DNA from: a virus
Length of the DNA: 35,108 nt
IMG/VR virus record: IMGVR_UViG_3300044568_000301
Coordinates: 1-35,108 of that record
Strand: one strand, 5' to 3'
The notes under the pieces were generated by a model that ran no database searches, was not told where the DNA came from, and saw only the letters and a program-made list of their open reading frames with translations. Positions 5,655 to 14,813 of the stretch are shown piece after piece (position 1 is the stretch's first letter; each line of letters starts with the position of its first letter). Both the position numbers and the translations under genes were made by a program.

Positions 5655-7312
5655 TTTCCTTCCTCCTCTGACGCACGATCAAGTTGCGCCAGTTGATATG
5701 CCAACATTCTTGCCGTCTGTGGGTTGACCTTGCCGCCAGCCCGTTTTGCCATGTCTACCGCCATCGCCATTTCTGGGTTGCGGCGCACCAATTCATCGCC
5801 ACGCTGGGCAAGCAATTTGGCAAGCTGGGCGGGTTTGCCGACAGCTTTACCTGCGGCATATACCGTTTCGCCCACAATGCGTGGCGAAGTACTAGCAAGC
5901 TGTAATGCGCCTGTCGGGGTAACGCCTTGGGCAATGGCAGGGATGGTGCTGTATATCGCACCGGCTCCCGACAGCGCGCCAGACAAACCGCGTGGCGTCC
6001 ATGAACTCATTGCCTGACCAGCAAGCTGCGGGAACAACTCGGTTGCCCCACGCTCTGCCAGCATTTCGCCAAGCTCTGCGCGACGGCCATAATTGGTATT
6101 AGCGTTGTTTCGCAGGATGGATTGCAGCTTACGCACCTGCGTATCAATGCTGGCTCGCGGGTTTTGCGAAAGCGTTGTTTCAATTTCATCCAGCAAATCG
6201 CTGGCAGTTTCGTAGTCTTTCATTACCCGCGAGTATTCGGGGGCTTGTTTGGTAATTTCGCCTCTAACGGCGTTGTACGCCTTGTCTGCGGCTAACCGCG
6301 CTGGAGAACCAAAAGCGTATGATTCTTTAATGTCTTTCAACGACTTTTTGAGGGCATCTAATCCTTCTGGCGTGTGGAACTCTGCCGGATCAAGCCCTTT
6401 CCACTCGTTTACTTGGTCATTGATCTTTTGCCATGCCTCTGCGGCAGATTTGTCAATAACTTGACCCTTGTACATTCCCGTCTGACGGGCATTTCCAATG
6501 GCTTTATCAATGTCATCAAACTTCAGTACGGTTTTGTCTTTGGCGACGTTAGCCATGCCCTGCCGATACGCAGTAGACCGATCTTGACGCAATGCGCTAA
6601 TAGCAGGTTTGATGGATTCCACAACATCAGCAATAGGTGCGGCACCGCGCATTTGCGATACAAACGCTTCGCCCTGATCGCCGCCGCGATAGCCCGCCTT
6701 GGCGGCTTCTTCTACAGCGCGAGTGCCTGTGCCGGTGGTAAACCCAAGAACCGCCGCCGTGCCTTTGCCAGCGCCTTTAACAGCTTTAGTAGCAACTGAC
6801 AAAGGATCAACAATGTCTGCGGCTTTTTGCACCGCTTTGCCTGCGCTTTTAACGCCAGCTTGGGGAACGGCGCGTAACGCACCGCCAGCGCCCGTCAAAA
6901 TAGTGGCGGCATCTGCCAAAAATCCGGCGGGGTCGTCTGCAAACGTGCGCTTGGCGTTTTCAATGCCGCCATATCGGTTCTTGTAGAACTCACCAACGCG
7001 GTTAGCCATTGCTGGGTCGGCATCGGTAACACCCATTTTGCCCAACACGCTGCTTCCCAATGCGGCAATGTTCTTGCCCGTCTCAATAGGGCTAGTTACC
7101 GCCTCAAACGTGGACTTGCCAAGCTCAAAGGCGCTACCGGGGAAGTTAGTAAGGGCTTGGGCAAACATCTGCCCTGTGCCTAGGCTGTCCTCGCGCTTTG
7201 GCATTGCGGGAGCGGCAGGCGGCTTTGCGCCTTTCGCTTTGTCGTGCTTGGCGTAAGCCTCATCTGGTGACGCTGCTTCGTAGATTTGCCCATCAATGCG
7301 GTAAGTAGGCAT
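5651..7312 (-). CDS. Putative ejection (internal virion) protein, 553 aa
   Basis: This is a large Ala/Gly/Lys-rich protein with little recognisable motif. The N-terminus MPTYRIDGQIYEAASPDEA is a short conserved-looking start. Residues about 90-230 have Gly/Ala-rich helices that may be membrane-active, and the middle (about 235-420) has helical charged repeats. I call it an ejection-type protein from its composition and its place after the other Ala/Gln-rich virion genes and before a fibre. In P22-like phages such proteins leave the virion and form the DNA channel across the cell envelope. No lytic transglycosylase motif is visible. Confidence 0.55.
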   Translation of the reverse strand: MPTYRIDGQIYEAASPDEAYAKHDKAKGAKPPAAPAMPKREDSLGTGQMFAQALTNFPGSAFELGKSTFEAVTSPIETGKNIAALGSSVLGKMGVTDADPAMANRVGEFYKNRYGGIENAKRTFADDPAGFLADAATILTGAGGALRAVPQAGVKSAGKAVQKAADIVDPLSVATKAVKGAGKGTAAVLGFTTGTGTRAVEEAAKAGYRGGDQGEAFVSQMRGAAPIADVVESIKPAISALRQDRSTAYRQGMANVAKDKTVLKFDDIDKAIGNARQTGMYKGQVIDKSAAEAWQKINDQVNEWKGLDPAEFHTPEGLDALKKSLKDIKESYAFGSPARLAADKAYNAVRGEITKQAPEYSRVMKDYETASDLLDEIETTLSQNPRASIDTQVRKLQSILRNNANTNYGRRAELGEMLAERGATELFPQLAGQAMSSWTPRGLSGALSGAGAIYSTIPAIAQGVTPTGALQLASTSPRIVGETVYAAGKAVGKPAQLAKLLAQRGDELVRRNPEMAMAVDMAKRAGGKVNPQTARMLAYQLAQLDRASEEEGK

Positions 7313-7318
7313 TTCTGA

Positions 7319-8530
7319 TTACCTCGACGGCAGGTCAATAACGGGCTGATACGATGGGCCTGCGTCGCGCCCGATTGATCGCAAAACCGTTTCGCGGTTA
7401 CGACGCTTTTGCTCCAACACTTGTGCGCTATCGCCCGGCTGCGGGATGTATTGCTTTCGAGCGTTATCAAACTCTGGATCGCTAATAACCGCGCCGGATT
7501 CACGGCGCAACACGGCGTTGATAAAGTTGCGTTCTGCTTGGAAAAACATTTGCTGGTTTGGATCAAGACCAAAATTGCCACCCGGCAAACCCGACAAAAT
7601 TGACGCGCCAACACTTTGCGGGGCCGTATCCAAAATTGGATTTGCTTCTGAAATACGGTCAGCAAAACCAGCAGCTTTGGCCTGACTTTCGTTCATGCCT
7701 TTTGGAGACGGTCGAACACCCGACACAATAGATGGGGCGCCGCCCGTTCTGCTAGTTTGGAAAAACACGGGATTACCTTGTTCATCAACGCCAGCTTCTA
7801 CGCCCGTGCCGTAAATGTTCGTAACTGGCGCAGCAGCGCGAGTGGTTTCTTTTTCAATAGCCGCATCATAAATTTTAATGGCGGGGTCGCCCGGCTTAAG
7901 GCTGTTACGTTCCACAATTAACTGCGATAACGGACTGCCTTTTACCTCATCCTTTTTTGCAGTAACAGTTGAGGTTTTGGTGCCGCCACGTTTGCCAAAC
8001 TGTACATATTGACCTTTTTCGCCAACTACCGGGGCGTAGAATTCTTCGGCTTCGGCAGGCGTTATGGAGCGTTCCAAAGCAGCGGCCAACATCGGTGCGC
8101 GGCGCAATGCAGCCGTACCCACCGGGGTCATCGCCACATTCATTGCGTCCTCTGGATCGCGTCGATACTGCGAGGTCGGCTGGAATTCTTCCAGCGTGGT
8201 TTGTTCTGGAATAGCAGCAGGGGTAGCGGCTTTCGGGTCGTACACGTACCCACCGCGCAATCGACCGGCGATCTGCCGTCCTGCGGTGCTTTCCATTTCC
8301 TCGGCCTTGGTTGCCGCTTCACCCGCTTTCTTGCGCTGACGGGCGCTTATGAACGATTGCAGCGCCATAACAAGCGGTGCAGCGGAAGGGGTGGGAGCGT
8401 CGGAGCCAGACAGCGGGCGGTAAGTTTGCGATTCTAAGGCTTCCGCCATTGCCTGCCGACGACGAGCTTCGGCCATCTGGCGTTCGTATTCGGTAGGCTC
8501 CGCAAAGCTTGATACATAATTAATCGGCAT
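7319..8530 (-). CDS. Putative ejection-type virion protein, 403 aa
   Basis: The N-terminal part (about residues 1-100) is Ala-rich and helical. The C-terminal block FINAVLRRESGAVISDPEFD...QYIPQPGDS...LEQKRRNRETVLRSI resembles the end of internal or DNA-transfer proteins in many podoviruses. I chose the ATG at 8530; a TTG at 8536 is also possible because GAGGGG lies just upstream of it. The gene overlaps the 85-aa gene upstream by 11 bases. It sits between two other large low-complexity virion proteins, consistent with a three-part ejectosome. Confidence 0.65.
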   Translation of the reverse strand: MPINYVSSFAEPTEYERQMAEARRRQAMAEALESQTYRPLSGSDAPTPSAAPLVMALQSFISARQRKKAGEAATKAEEMESTAGRQIAGRLRGGYVYDPKAATPAAIPEQTTLEEFQPTSQYRRDPEDAMNVAMTPVGTAALRRAPMLAAALERSITPAEAEEFYAPVVGEKGQYVQFGKRGGTKTSTVTAKKDEVKGSPLSQLIVERNSLKPGDPAIKIYDAAIEKETTRAAAPVTNIYGTGVEAGVDEQGNPVFFQTSRTGGAPSIVSGVRPSPKGMNESQAKAAGFADRISEANPILDTAPQSVGASILSGLPGGNFGLDPNQQMFFQAERNFINAVLRRESGAVISDPEFDNARKQYIPQPGDSAQVLEQKRRNRETVLRSIGRDAGPSYQPVIDLPSR

Positions 8531-8777
8531 TTTCAAAGTCCCCTCTGTACGCGCCGCCTTGCGGTGTCGTCATGCCCGGTGATGCTGGCTTAATCATGCC
8601 TTTTGGCACAGCCCGTCCGTATTGGGGACGAGCCGGAACCATCGTCATCGGGTTTGGCGAATACTGCATATCTTGGGCGGGCGTGAAGTTATCCATGCTG
8701 CCGCGCTGCTGAAGGGCGTTAGCCAACTTCTGCTGTCTGCTCATGGGGCCACTAAAGGTTTGGTATTTACCGTTCAT
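8520..8777 (-). CDS. Small Gln/Met/Pro-rich virion-associated protein, 85 aa
   Basis: The ATG at 8777 lies one base beyond the stop of the large Gln-rich gene, so I chose it over the longer frame reaching into that gene. The product begins MNGKYQTFSGPMSRQQKL and is rich in Gln, Met and Pro with a basic GRAVPKGMIKPASPG patch; it looks disordered. It has no known domain. Placement between two ejection-type genes, with overlaps, suggests a minor virion or assembly component. This is inference only. Confidence 0.6.
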   Translation of the reverse strand: MNGKYQTFSGPMSRQQKLANALQQRGSMDNFTPAQDMQYSPNPMTMVPARPQYGRAVPKGMIKPASPGMTTPQGGAYRGDFENAD

Positions 8778-8778
8778 A

Positions 8779-10524
8779 TTATTTACCGAATGGGCTGCCA
8801 AAGAAGCCGCCGCCTGCTGCTGATCCTGCCGCGCCAGCAAGACCGCTTAACAAGCCCATTTTGGCATTGTATGCAGCGGTCTGGTTGGCGTAGTTACGCT
8901 GTGCAAAGTCGCCTGCTGCCTGCGTTCCGGCAAACACCGGAGCCGCCGCGACGTTTGCGCCTTGGTAGCCTTGGAACTGCGGCATATTGACCTGTACGCC
9001 TGACATAAGCGCCGCGATTTCGTTAATTGGCTGATTGCGTAGCGCCAACTGCTGCTGCAACGACTGTTGCAACGCGGTGTTGCCAAACTGGGCGTTTTGC
9101 AGGGCTTGGTTGTACTGCTGCAACTGCGCGGCGTTTGCCATCTGCTGCTGTTGGGCGGCGATGTTTTGGTTCTGGGCAAGTGCCGCATTGCGGGCTGCCT
9201 GCACATCCATCTGCTGACCGAACGCTTGACCCTGACCGGACAGCAGCGCCTGATAGGCTCGTAGCGCAGCGTCTTGGTTCTGCGCGATGGCCTGATTCCC
9301 CATCTGCTGTGCGGCTTGGCTTTGCGCGAAGTTCTGCCCGAGGGCGGCATTGCGGGCTTGTTGTTGCGCCAATGCCGTATTCACGTTTTGCTGCAATGCG
9401 CGGTTGTAAACGTCTAGGCCGGTCGTACCCATGCCAAACTGCCCAAGGGCAGCCTGATTGGCAAATTGGGCAGCTGCCTGCTGTTCGCCAAAGCCTTGTG
9501 CGCGAGCAGACATATCCAGCTGCAAGCCTTGAAGGGCGGCCTGCTGAACGGCGTCGTTTTCTTGCTGCTGTTGCTCGGTGATCGCCTCGTTATAGGCTTC
9601 CGAGCCACGCGGAATGCCTTGGTTAGCAAGCTGCGTTTCAAGAGCTTGACGACGGCGCTGCAACTCGGGAGCAACACGCGACAGAATTGCCTGCTGACCC
9701 GTTGTACCCGCCTGCACCGGCATTTCAGCCAAATTGGAAGTATCAATACCGCGTTGCAACCGCTCCACCGGTACCCGGCCTTGAGCAACGCCAAACCGCG
9801 TTACGTCGCGTCCACCACCTTGCGCCAAGCCAAACAACCCACCGGCAGGGCCACCGCCAGCGGAACCGTAACCAAAAAGGTCAGGCGCACCGCCAAACTC
9901 GTAGGCGTTAACGTCAGCACCGGCTTGACCCATGCCCATAAGGTCAGGTGCGCCCTGCACGTTACCGTAGCCACCAAGCTCGGTTTGCAGGTTACGCAGG
10001 TTAGGCTGAAAAGGCTGCCCTATAACGCGCTGTGCGGTTCCTAGGGCGGTTTCGCCAAGACCCGAAAGGCCGATGTCAACCCGCTGCTGCGCCTCCAGAA
10101 TTTTCTGTTGTTCGGGCGAAAGGAATTGCTCAATGAACGGCGTATCCTGATCCGTCATTGTGGTAAATTGTTCGCGGGTCGGGGCAGTCGGCTTTCCAAC
10201 GCCTCCAACGCGGTTTACGCCTCCACCAAACACCCCAAACGCATAAGGATCGTTTCCGCTGCGATCAATGGCTCCAGCGCCTTCGATTTCTTGCTGGCTA
10301 TAGGCTTGGAGTTGCTTGTTGTAGTCCTCCATCGCCTTGTTGTAGCCAGATTCGTCAAACACGCTTTTGCCAAACGTGACGCGCTGACCGCCATAAGGGG
10401 TGGAGACATTCGGGTTAGAAATACGGGCGGTTAGCCGCGCCGCATCCAAATTAGCCTGCCCTTGCTGCTGTGCCGCAGCGGCGTAATCAGGTGCCGGAGG
10501 TGGTTTCGGTGAACTTTTGCCCAT
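8779..10524 (-). CDS. Gln/Ala-rich ejection or tail-associated protein, 581 aa
   Basis: The protein begins MGKSSPKPPPAPDYAAAAQQQ, a start I know from large phage structural proteins that precede ejection genes. Residues about 180-250 are Gly-rich. A conserved block QLANQGIPRGSEAYNEA at about 305-321 is seen in many phage proteins of this kind. From about 320 to 500 it has long helices extremely rich in Gln and Ala, likely a coiled-coil bundle, ending in a Gly/Ala membrane-like tail GLLSGLAGAAGSAAGGGFF. The best guess is an internal core or ejection protein. The only tRNA of the phage is for Gln, which may fit this composition. Confidence 0.7.
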   Translation of the reverse strand: MGKSSPKPPPAPDYAAAAQQQGQANLDAARLTARISNPNVSTPYGGQRVTFGKSVFDESGYNKAMEDYNKQLQAYSQQEIEGAGAIDRSGNDPYAFGVFGGGVNRVGGVGKPTAPTREQFTTMTDQDTPFIEQFLSPEQQKILEAQQRVDIGLSGLGETALGTAQRVIGQPFQPNLRNLQTELGGYGNVQGAPDLMGMGQAGADVNAYEFGGAPDLFGYGSAGGGPAGGLFGLAQGGGRDVTRFGVAQGRVPVERLQRGIDTSNLAEMPVQAGTTGQQAILSRVAPELQRRRQALETQLANQGIPRGSEAYNEAITEQQQQENDAVQQAALQGLQLDMSARAQGFGEQQAAAQFANQAALGQFGMGTTGLDVYNRALQQNVNTALAQQQARNAALGQNFAQSQAAQQMGNQAIAQNQDAALRAYQALLSGQGQAFGQQMDVQAARNAALAQNQNIAAQQQQMANAAQLQQYNQALQNAQFGNTALQQSLQQQLALRNQPINEIAALMSGVQVNMPQFQGYQGANVAAAPVFAGTQAAGDFAQRNYANQTAAYNAKMGLLSGLAGAAGSAAGGGFFGSPFGK

Positions 10525-10930
10525 AACGCCTTCCTAAGAACCGGCACGAGTCTCGTGCCATAGTTAAAAACACGATGTCCCCGTTGGTGTCGGCGTTATG
10601 GATACGCGCTTCCTCGGTGAACCCCATTTTACCCACTAATCGCAATGCTTTGCTATTCCCGCTTGACACAGGGACAACAATTTTGTCAACCCCGCATACA
10701 TTGAACGGGTAATCGAATATGGCGGCCAGATATGTCGGGGTCATGCGGCCTTCAATGGCAATGTGGCAAAACACGGAACGACCGTTCCAGTTCTCGTACA
10801 CCACGCCAGCGACAAGCTCCCCGTCCTTGCGTAACCCAAGGGCGTTAGAACGAGCTTCGTGGTATCCACCCCCAGTCTGGGAGCAGACCCACTCGCCCAC
10901 CTCTGTGCTGCTTTCTATATTCCAGCCCAT
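10487..10930 (-). CDS. GNAT-like acetyltransferase domain protein, 147 aa
   Basis: The fold pattern is a GNAT one: DGELVAGVVYENWNG (strand, turn, strand), then CHIAIEGRMT, and a later helix NSKALRLVGKMGFTEEARI, which matches the region binding acetyl-CoA in family members. The conserved VCSQTGGGYHEARSNALGL start is common to phage GNAT-like proteins near tail genes. I chose the ATG at 10930 because a longer start at 10963 would overlap the previous gene by 49 bases. The end overlaps the next gene by 38 bases. A substrate cannot be named; it could modify a virion protein or a host target. Confidence 0.72.
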   Translation of the reverse strand: MGWNIESSTEVGEWVCSQTGGGYHEARSNALGLRKDGELVAGVVYENWNGRSVFCHIAIEGRMTPTYLAAIFDYPFNVCGVDKIVVPVSSGNSKALRLVGKMGFTEEARIHNADTNGDIVFLTMARDSCRFLGRRYGQKFTETTSGT

Positions 10931-12480
10931 CCGATTTGATACACGATGTCGGTTGATGCCCATTGCAGCGACAAATTGCGGCTGCTGCTATTTAACTGGA
11001 TGCCAGCGCAGTACCCAATGCCAGTAACGCCCTGCCAGTTGTTGCTAATCACCGAGTCCTGACCCCAAATACCCACATCCCATGTGGAAACGTCCCAAGT
11101 GCCATACGTTGACGGTGAATACGCCAACGCTGAAGTGCTTGGGGCAAGGTCAAAGTCCACGTTGATGTCGATGTTGATAGCCGGTTGGCCGTTGCTGAAC
11201 AGGCTTGGACGCGCACGGGTAAAGTATTTCTTTACGCCACGCGAATCAAAGTAGTTAAACGCCTGTAGCGCCCGAGCATCAATGTTGCTGGTGTCGTCTT
11301 TGTAGCCAGCCGTACCGCTAACCGTCCACGCTTTAGCGACGTATTGGTTGCCGCCAAAATACAGTTCATCGCCTAGCAGGTTGAAACAGTTGGCGTACCA
11401 GTTTGTAAACCGACACCACGCCTTTGTGATGTTGTTCATTACAAACTGCTCTTGACCGCCCGTCGCAACCGGCACGTTGACGATCAAAGCGTTGTTGAGA
11501 GAGTTGTAAATCATCCCCCAACCAAAGTTGTTCTTGTAGTTCTGCGCGGCTAGTGCAAACGCACCCTGTATCTTGTCCGACAGCGCCACGTTGGGATCAA
11601 GCCGTGATGACTGCAACGCTGAGGCAAGCGGGAACAGCCCGTCAAGCGTCAACAGCAACAAGTCACCGCCGTACTTCATCATGCAACGCTTGGAGATAGG
11701 CGAACCCACCATCCAAACGCCAATCAACGCCCATGTAGAGGCGCTAGAGGGGTCGGTGCCGCGATAGACGATGACCTCGCCCTTGTCCGTAACAAATACG
11801 AGGTTGTCGTCTACACCGTAACCGGCGTCGATTGTCCATGTACCAAGTGCTACTAAGGTGCCACCCAGCCTTGCAACGGCAGACAGGTCGAGTTCCTGCG
11901 CTACACCGCCTACCGATAGGGTCGGCAGATACCATGCTTTTAGGGTGTCCTTTTGGATAAACCACAGCCGGTTCTTAAACAGCGTGATGTTGGACAGCGT
12001 AGTAGTCGTGACGCCCGTAATGGCAGGGCTAGATACACCGTCAATGGCCGTCCACGTTGACCCGTTGTACAGCTGCGGCTTGTTTGTGCCGTTAACGCAC
12101 ATCATGTAGTTGCCGCCGGGGGTCGTGATGTTCACGTATTCCCAACGCGCATTAGCAAGACCGCTAACAACTGCTGCGCCTACCGCACCGGCTGACGTTA
12201 CGTCGTAAAAAGCCGTACCCGAGGCTGCAAACAACTTGTTGCTGGCAGCACCGGCATAGCTAAACAGGCTTTCTACCTGCCCCGGTAACCCCGTCGCGTG
12301 TTTGCTATACCCGCCTCGTAGATTGACGTTAGAGACGCCGGGGAAAAGGTTATCCAGCGAGACGGCATCCGTGGCTGCCATGTTGGCGAGCGAATCGCGG
12401 GCGTTCCAGCCGCCGATAGGGGCGGGCAAGGATGCCACGTTGGCGTTGGCTCGCTGGACGAGACGACGCACCCGAGCCAT
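10915..12480 (-). CDS. Tail stabilisation-type protein (P22 gp10 position), 521 aa
   Basis: The N-terminus MARVRRLVQRANANVASLPAP is followed by IGGWNARDSLANMAATDAV, which I recall as the start of conserved podovirus tail proteins sometimes compared with P22 gp10. The body is a succession of beta-strand blocks with repeated Gly-Asp and Trp residues, suggesting a beta-propeller or related fold. It follows the adaptor gene with no gap (stop and ATG are adjacent), as gp4-gp10 type pairs do. It would close the tail end and hold the fibres. The sequence match to gp10 itself is not shown, so the role is inferred from order and fold pattern. Confidence 0.68.
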   Translation of the reverse strand: MARVRRLVQRANANVASLPAPIGGWNARDSLANMAATDAVSLDNLFPGVSNVNLRGGYSKHATGLPGQVESLFSYAGAASNKLFAASGTAFYDVTSAGAVGAAVVSGLANARWEYVNITTPGGNYMMCVNGTNKPQLYNGSTWTAIDGVSSPAITGVTTTTLSNITLFKNRLWFIQKDTLKAWYLPTLSVGGVAQELDLSAVARLGGTLVALGTWTIDAGYGVDDNLVFVTDKGEVIVYRGTDPSSASTWALIGVWMVGSPISKRCMMKYGGDLLLLTLDGLFPLASALQSSRLDPNVALSDKIQGAFALAAQNYKNNFGWGMIYNSLNNALIVNVPVATGGQEQFVMNNITKAWCRFTNWYANCFNLLGDELYFGGNQYVAKAWTVSGTAGYKDDTSNIDARALQAFNYFDSRGVKKYFTRARPSLFSNGQPAINIDINVDFDLAPSTSALAYSPSTYGTWDVSTWDVGIWGQDSVISNNWQGVTGIGYCAGIQLNSSSRNLSLQWASTDIVYQIGWAGI

Positions 12481-13398
12481 TTATTGGCTCTCCGTGCCAT
12501 AGCCGCTGTCAGGGATGTTGTCGTAGCCGATCAGCACCGTACCCGGTCGCGGCGCAAACGACAGGTTGGCCGAGGCCACATCCTGTGCAATGGCCGTCTC
12601 CAACTCCATCAAATAGTCACGGTATAGCGCCGTGGTATCAAAGCCCTTGGCCTCAAAATACTTGAGCTTGGTAGACAGCACCATTACGCGATCTGGGTAG
12701 ATGCACGTATCGCTATCAGCGGTAAAGCTGGTTTTCGGATTGCCGTTAGCGGCCTGCGCCCAACCGTTGCTGCGGTACTCAAAGCCGAGCAACTCGCCTG
12801 CGTTCATACCCGGCCAAATCTGGAAGTACGCACCGAGCAGACGCCAGCGGATACGTGGGCCGGTTGAGATATAACCCGACAACAACCATTCCCATTGTTG
12901 CGGGGACTCGGGGCCAAGCATTTCCCAACGCTTGCTCTTGTCCCAATGAGTACGATTGACCGTGCTGTAGTAGTCCGAGGGAAGGTTGTATTTAACCTTC
13001 TGGAATATCAGTTCACCGTTAATCTGGCCTTCGGTCGGCTCGTAGTTGAGCGTGACCTGCGTGGCGCTATCTACGCTTGTGACGTAGGTGGCGTTAGGGA
13101 TGCCTACGCCCTGCACTTGGTAGGACGTAGACAACCCTGCCGTTGAGGGGATGCCGGTGATGGTATAGGCGCTATCCGTCCACGTTCCCGTGGTCGAAAT
13201 AGCCTCGGTGTAGAACGTATGCTGCTTCGTTAGCTCACGCCAATCCGCACGACGCATCAACTCGTAGCCGGAGGCGTTCATCAGCGCCAAGATTTGAATA
13301 ACATCTTGGTTGCTGTTGCCTGCTACGCTTGCCGGTGTCGCAATACCCAACTCGTTAGTAACTTGCTGGACGAGTTGAAGCATCGTGGTTGTGGACAT
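12481..13398 (-). CDS. Head-tail adaptor / tail accessory protein (P22 gp4-like), 305 aa
   Basis: The N-terminus is helical (MSTTTMLQLVQQVTNELGI), then has NASGYELMRRADWREL, a pattern typical of P22 gp4-type and related head-tail adaptors that bind under the portal. A beta-rich insert (about 65-150) is followed by LPSDYYSTVNRTHWDKSK and a C-terminal helix WAQAANGNPK...RDYLMELETAIAQD. The length is longer than P22 gp4 (166 aa), so it is a relative rather than an equivalent. It is flanked by the stabilisation-type gene downstream and the 185-aa gene upstream. Confidence 0.72.
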   Translation of the reverse strand: MSTTTMLQLVQQVTNELGIATPASVAGNSNQDVIQILALMNASGYELMRRADWRELTKQHTFYTEAISTTGTWTDSAYTITGIPSTAGLSTSYQVQGVGIPNATYVTSVDSATQVTLNYEPTEGQINGELIFQKVKYNLPSDYYSTVNRTHWDKSKRWEMLGPESPQQWEWLLSGYISTGPRIRWRLLGAYFQIWPGMNAGELLGFEYRSNGWAQAANGNPKTSFTADSDTCIYPDRVMVLSTKLKYFEAKGFDTTALYRDYLMELETAIAQDVASANLSFAPRPGTVLIGYDNIPDSGYGTESQ

Positions 13399-13401
13399 GG
13401 T

Positions 13402-13959
13402 TTATCCCTCTGCAATAAGTTCTTTAGGCGGCCGACCGCGACGCTTTTGCTCGTTCTGAGCAGCCATAAACTCGGCCATCTGCGCCTGCAATTCAGCCAA
13501 CTGCTTCTTGGTATCTTCCAACTCTGCGCTGGCGTCTGAACGGTTCTTGCGGTTGAGGTACAGGCGGGCGCGTTCACGCAAACCCACACCGCCCATGCCA
13601 ACACGCTGCAACTGCGAGTCAGAGGCCAAGGCCAGCTGCTCCACAGTCAAGAATTTTAGGATGGCAAGCTCTGCGATCTGATCCCGGTTGATTTCCTCGG
13701 GGTAGTCCTTGTGCCATTGCGATAGCGCGGTGCCGATTTCGTTTGCCGCCCCCTCATTCTGCTGCATCTGAAAATACAGCCATTGGCGGGGAAATCGCTC
13801 CTTGTGATCGTCGCGTACCGGTTGGTCGATGATGTTGGTCTTGTCACCGGGAGCCATAATACGAACGTAAGGTCTGCCTTCGTTTGCACCAGAATCCTTA
13901 ACGTAAAACTCTACGTGCAACTGTGAGTCGGCGTTGTTGATGTCGCTATCTAGGGCCAT
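13402..13959 (-). CDS. Conserved phage protein with basic tail, 185 aa
   Basis: A strong purine-rich ribosome binding site (AGGAGAAAGGAAA) precedes the ATG. The N-terminal half includes HVEFYVKDSGANEGRPYVRI and FPRQWLYFQMQQ, which look like a small folded domain. The rest is a helical, charged region (LEDTKKQLAELQAQMAEF) ending in RRGRPPK, an AT-hook-like motif that may bind DNA. Proteins of this size occur between coat and tail genes of related phages, with unknown function. I would guess a minor head component; nothing proves this. Confidence 0.62.
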   Translation of the reverse strand: MALDSDINNADSQLHVEFYVKDSGANEGRPYVRIMAPGDKTNIIDQPVRDDHKERFPRQWLYFQMQQNEGAANEIGTALSQWHKDYPEEINRDQIAELAILKFLTVEQLALASDSQLQRVGMGGVGLRERARLYLNRKNRSDASAELEDTKKQLAELQAQMAEFMAAQNEQKRRGRPPKELIAEG

Positions 13960-13985
13960 TTTCCTTTCTCCTGTGGGGATTGGGG

Positions 13986-14813
13986 TTAAAGGTTATTGAC
14001 TTGGGTCAAAGTACAAATAACCGAGGGAATCGCAGGCCACACGCTTGTCGCGCTGGCTGCAAGAATTCTAACGCTTGTGTCATCAACTGCCCACATCAAC
14101 TCAACGTAGTTGGTAGGCTCAAGTTGGATGATGAAGTTCCACGCTGCAACGGTACGTGCAGCAGAGCCTTGAACGGCGATTGTAGTGGTGGTATTCGCCA
14201 CATTGGTGCCGTTCTTACGCAACCAAATATAGATGTTTCCTGTAGCGCCCGACGTTTTGTCTAATTGCGCCGAAAACTGGACGTTATAGACGCCTTGGTA
14301 GTCCACGACAACGCGGGAAGTGGGCGATCCGATAGACACGCCATTGCTGCTATCGGTGGTATTAAACTTCATGCCGTAAGCGGTGTTAGTGGCCGCTGCC
14401 GTCTGCGTCGTAGTGTCCGAAAACGCACCATAATGCAGGATGGGGACTGCTCGCCCAAACCCCTGCAATTCTTCCCAAACCGTGTTGCTGACGGCAAAAA
14501 ACAAAGCCGAGCAACCCGTGTTGATTAGTCCAGAACCTACGCTGTTGATGCTGCTGTTGGCGTCATAAGGATACACCAGCAACGGGTTTGCACCGCCATT
14601 ACGCACAATAATGGTTTCGCCCATTTCGGTCTGCGGGAGTTTGACCCCTGCGCCCGATCCCACCGTCGTGACGTTGTTGTAGACGTAAGTTAGCTGTGTG
14701 GCATTACCGGCTGACGTACCGGCTGCCGTGACTGAGGCTGTGCCGTCACCGCAAATGGAGACGGTCGATAGCTGGCTAATGCCGCTACCAAGTACGCGGG
14801 AGGGAATTGCCAT
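13986..14813 (-). CDS. Beta-rich structural protein with C1q/TNF-like pattern, 275 aa
   Basis: The first half is beta-rich with many Thr, Ser and Gly residues. The second half reads HYGAFSDTTTQTAAA..., then GVYNVQFSAQLDK, then TGNIYIWLRKNGTNV and a closing PTNYVELMWAVDD; this is the strand order of trimeric C1q/TNF-like domains found in phage head fibres and decoration proteins. It starts adjacent to the DUF115-like gene (TAATG overlap). I infer a surface trimer on the head or collar. A role as a receptor or glycan binding protein is possible. Confidence 0.62.
   Translation of the reverse strand: MAIPSRVLGSGISQLSTVSICGDGTASVTAAGTSAGNATQLTYVYNNVTTVGSGAGVKLPQTEMGETIIVRNGGANPLLVYPYDANSSINSVGSGLINTGCSALFFAVSNTVWEELQGFGRAVPILHYGAFSDTTTQTAAATNTAYGMKFNTTDSSNGVSIGSPTSRVVVDYQGVYNVQFSAQLDKTSGATGNIYIWLRKNGTNVANTTTTIAVQGSAARTVAAWNFIIQLEPTNYVELMWAVDDTSVRILAASATSVWPAIPSVICTLTQVNNL

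Noticed and set aside
7180-7665. A 161-aa minus-strand frame overlapping two ejection-type genes
   Set aside because: It is out of frame with both, has no family features and spans their junction.
9027-9581. A 184-aa plus-strand frame opposite the Gln-rich gene
   Set aside because: Its Arg/Pro/Cys-rich text is the complement of Gln/Ala codons, not a gene.
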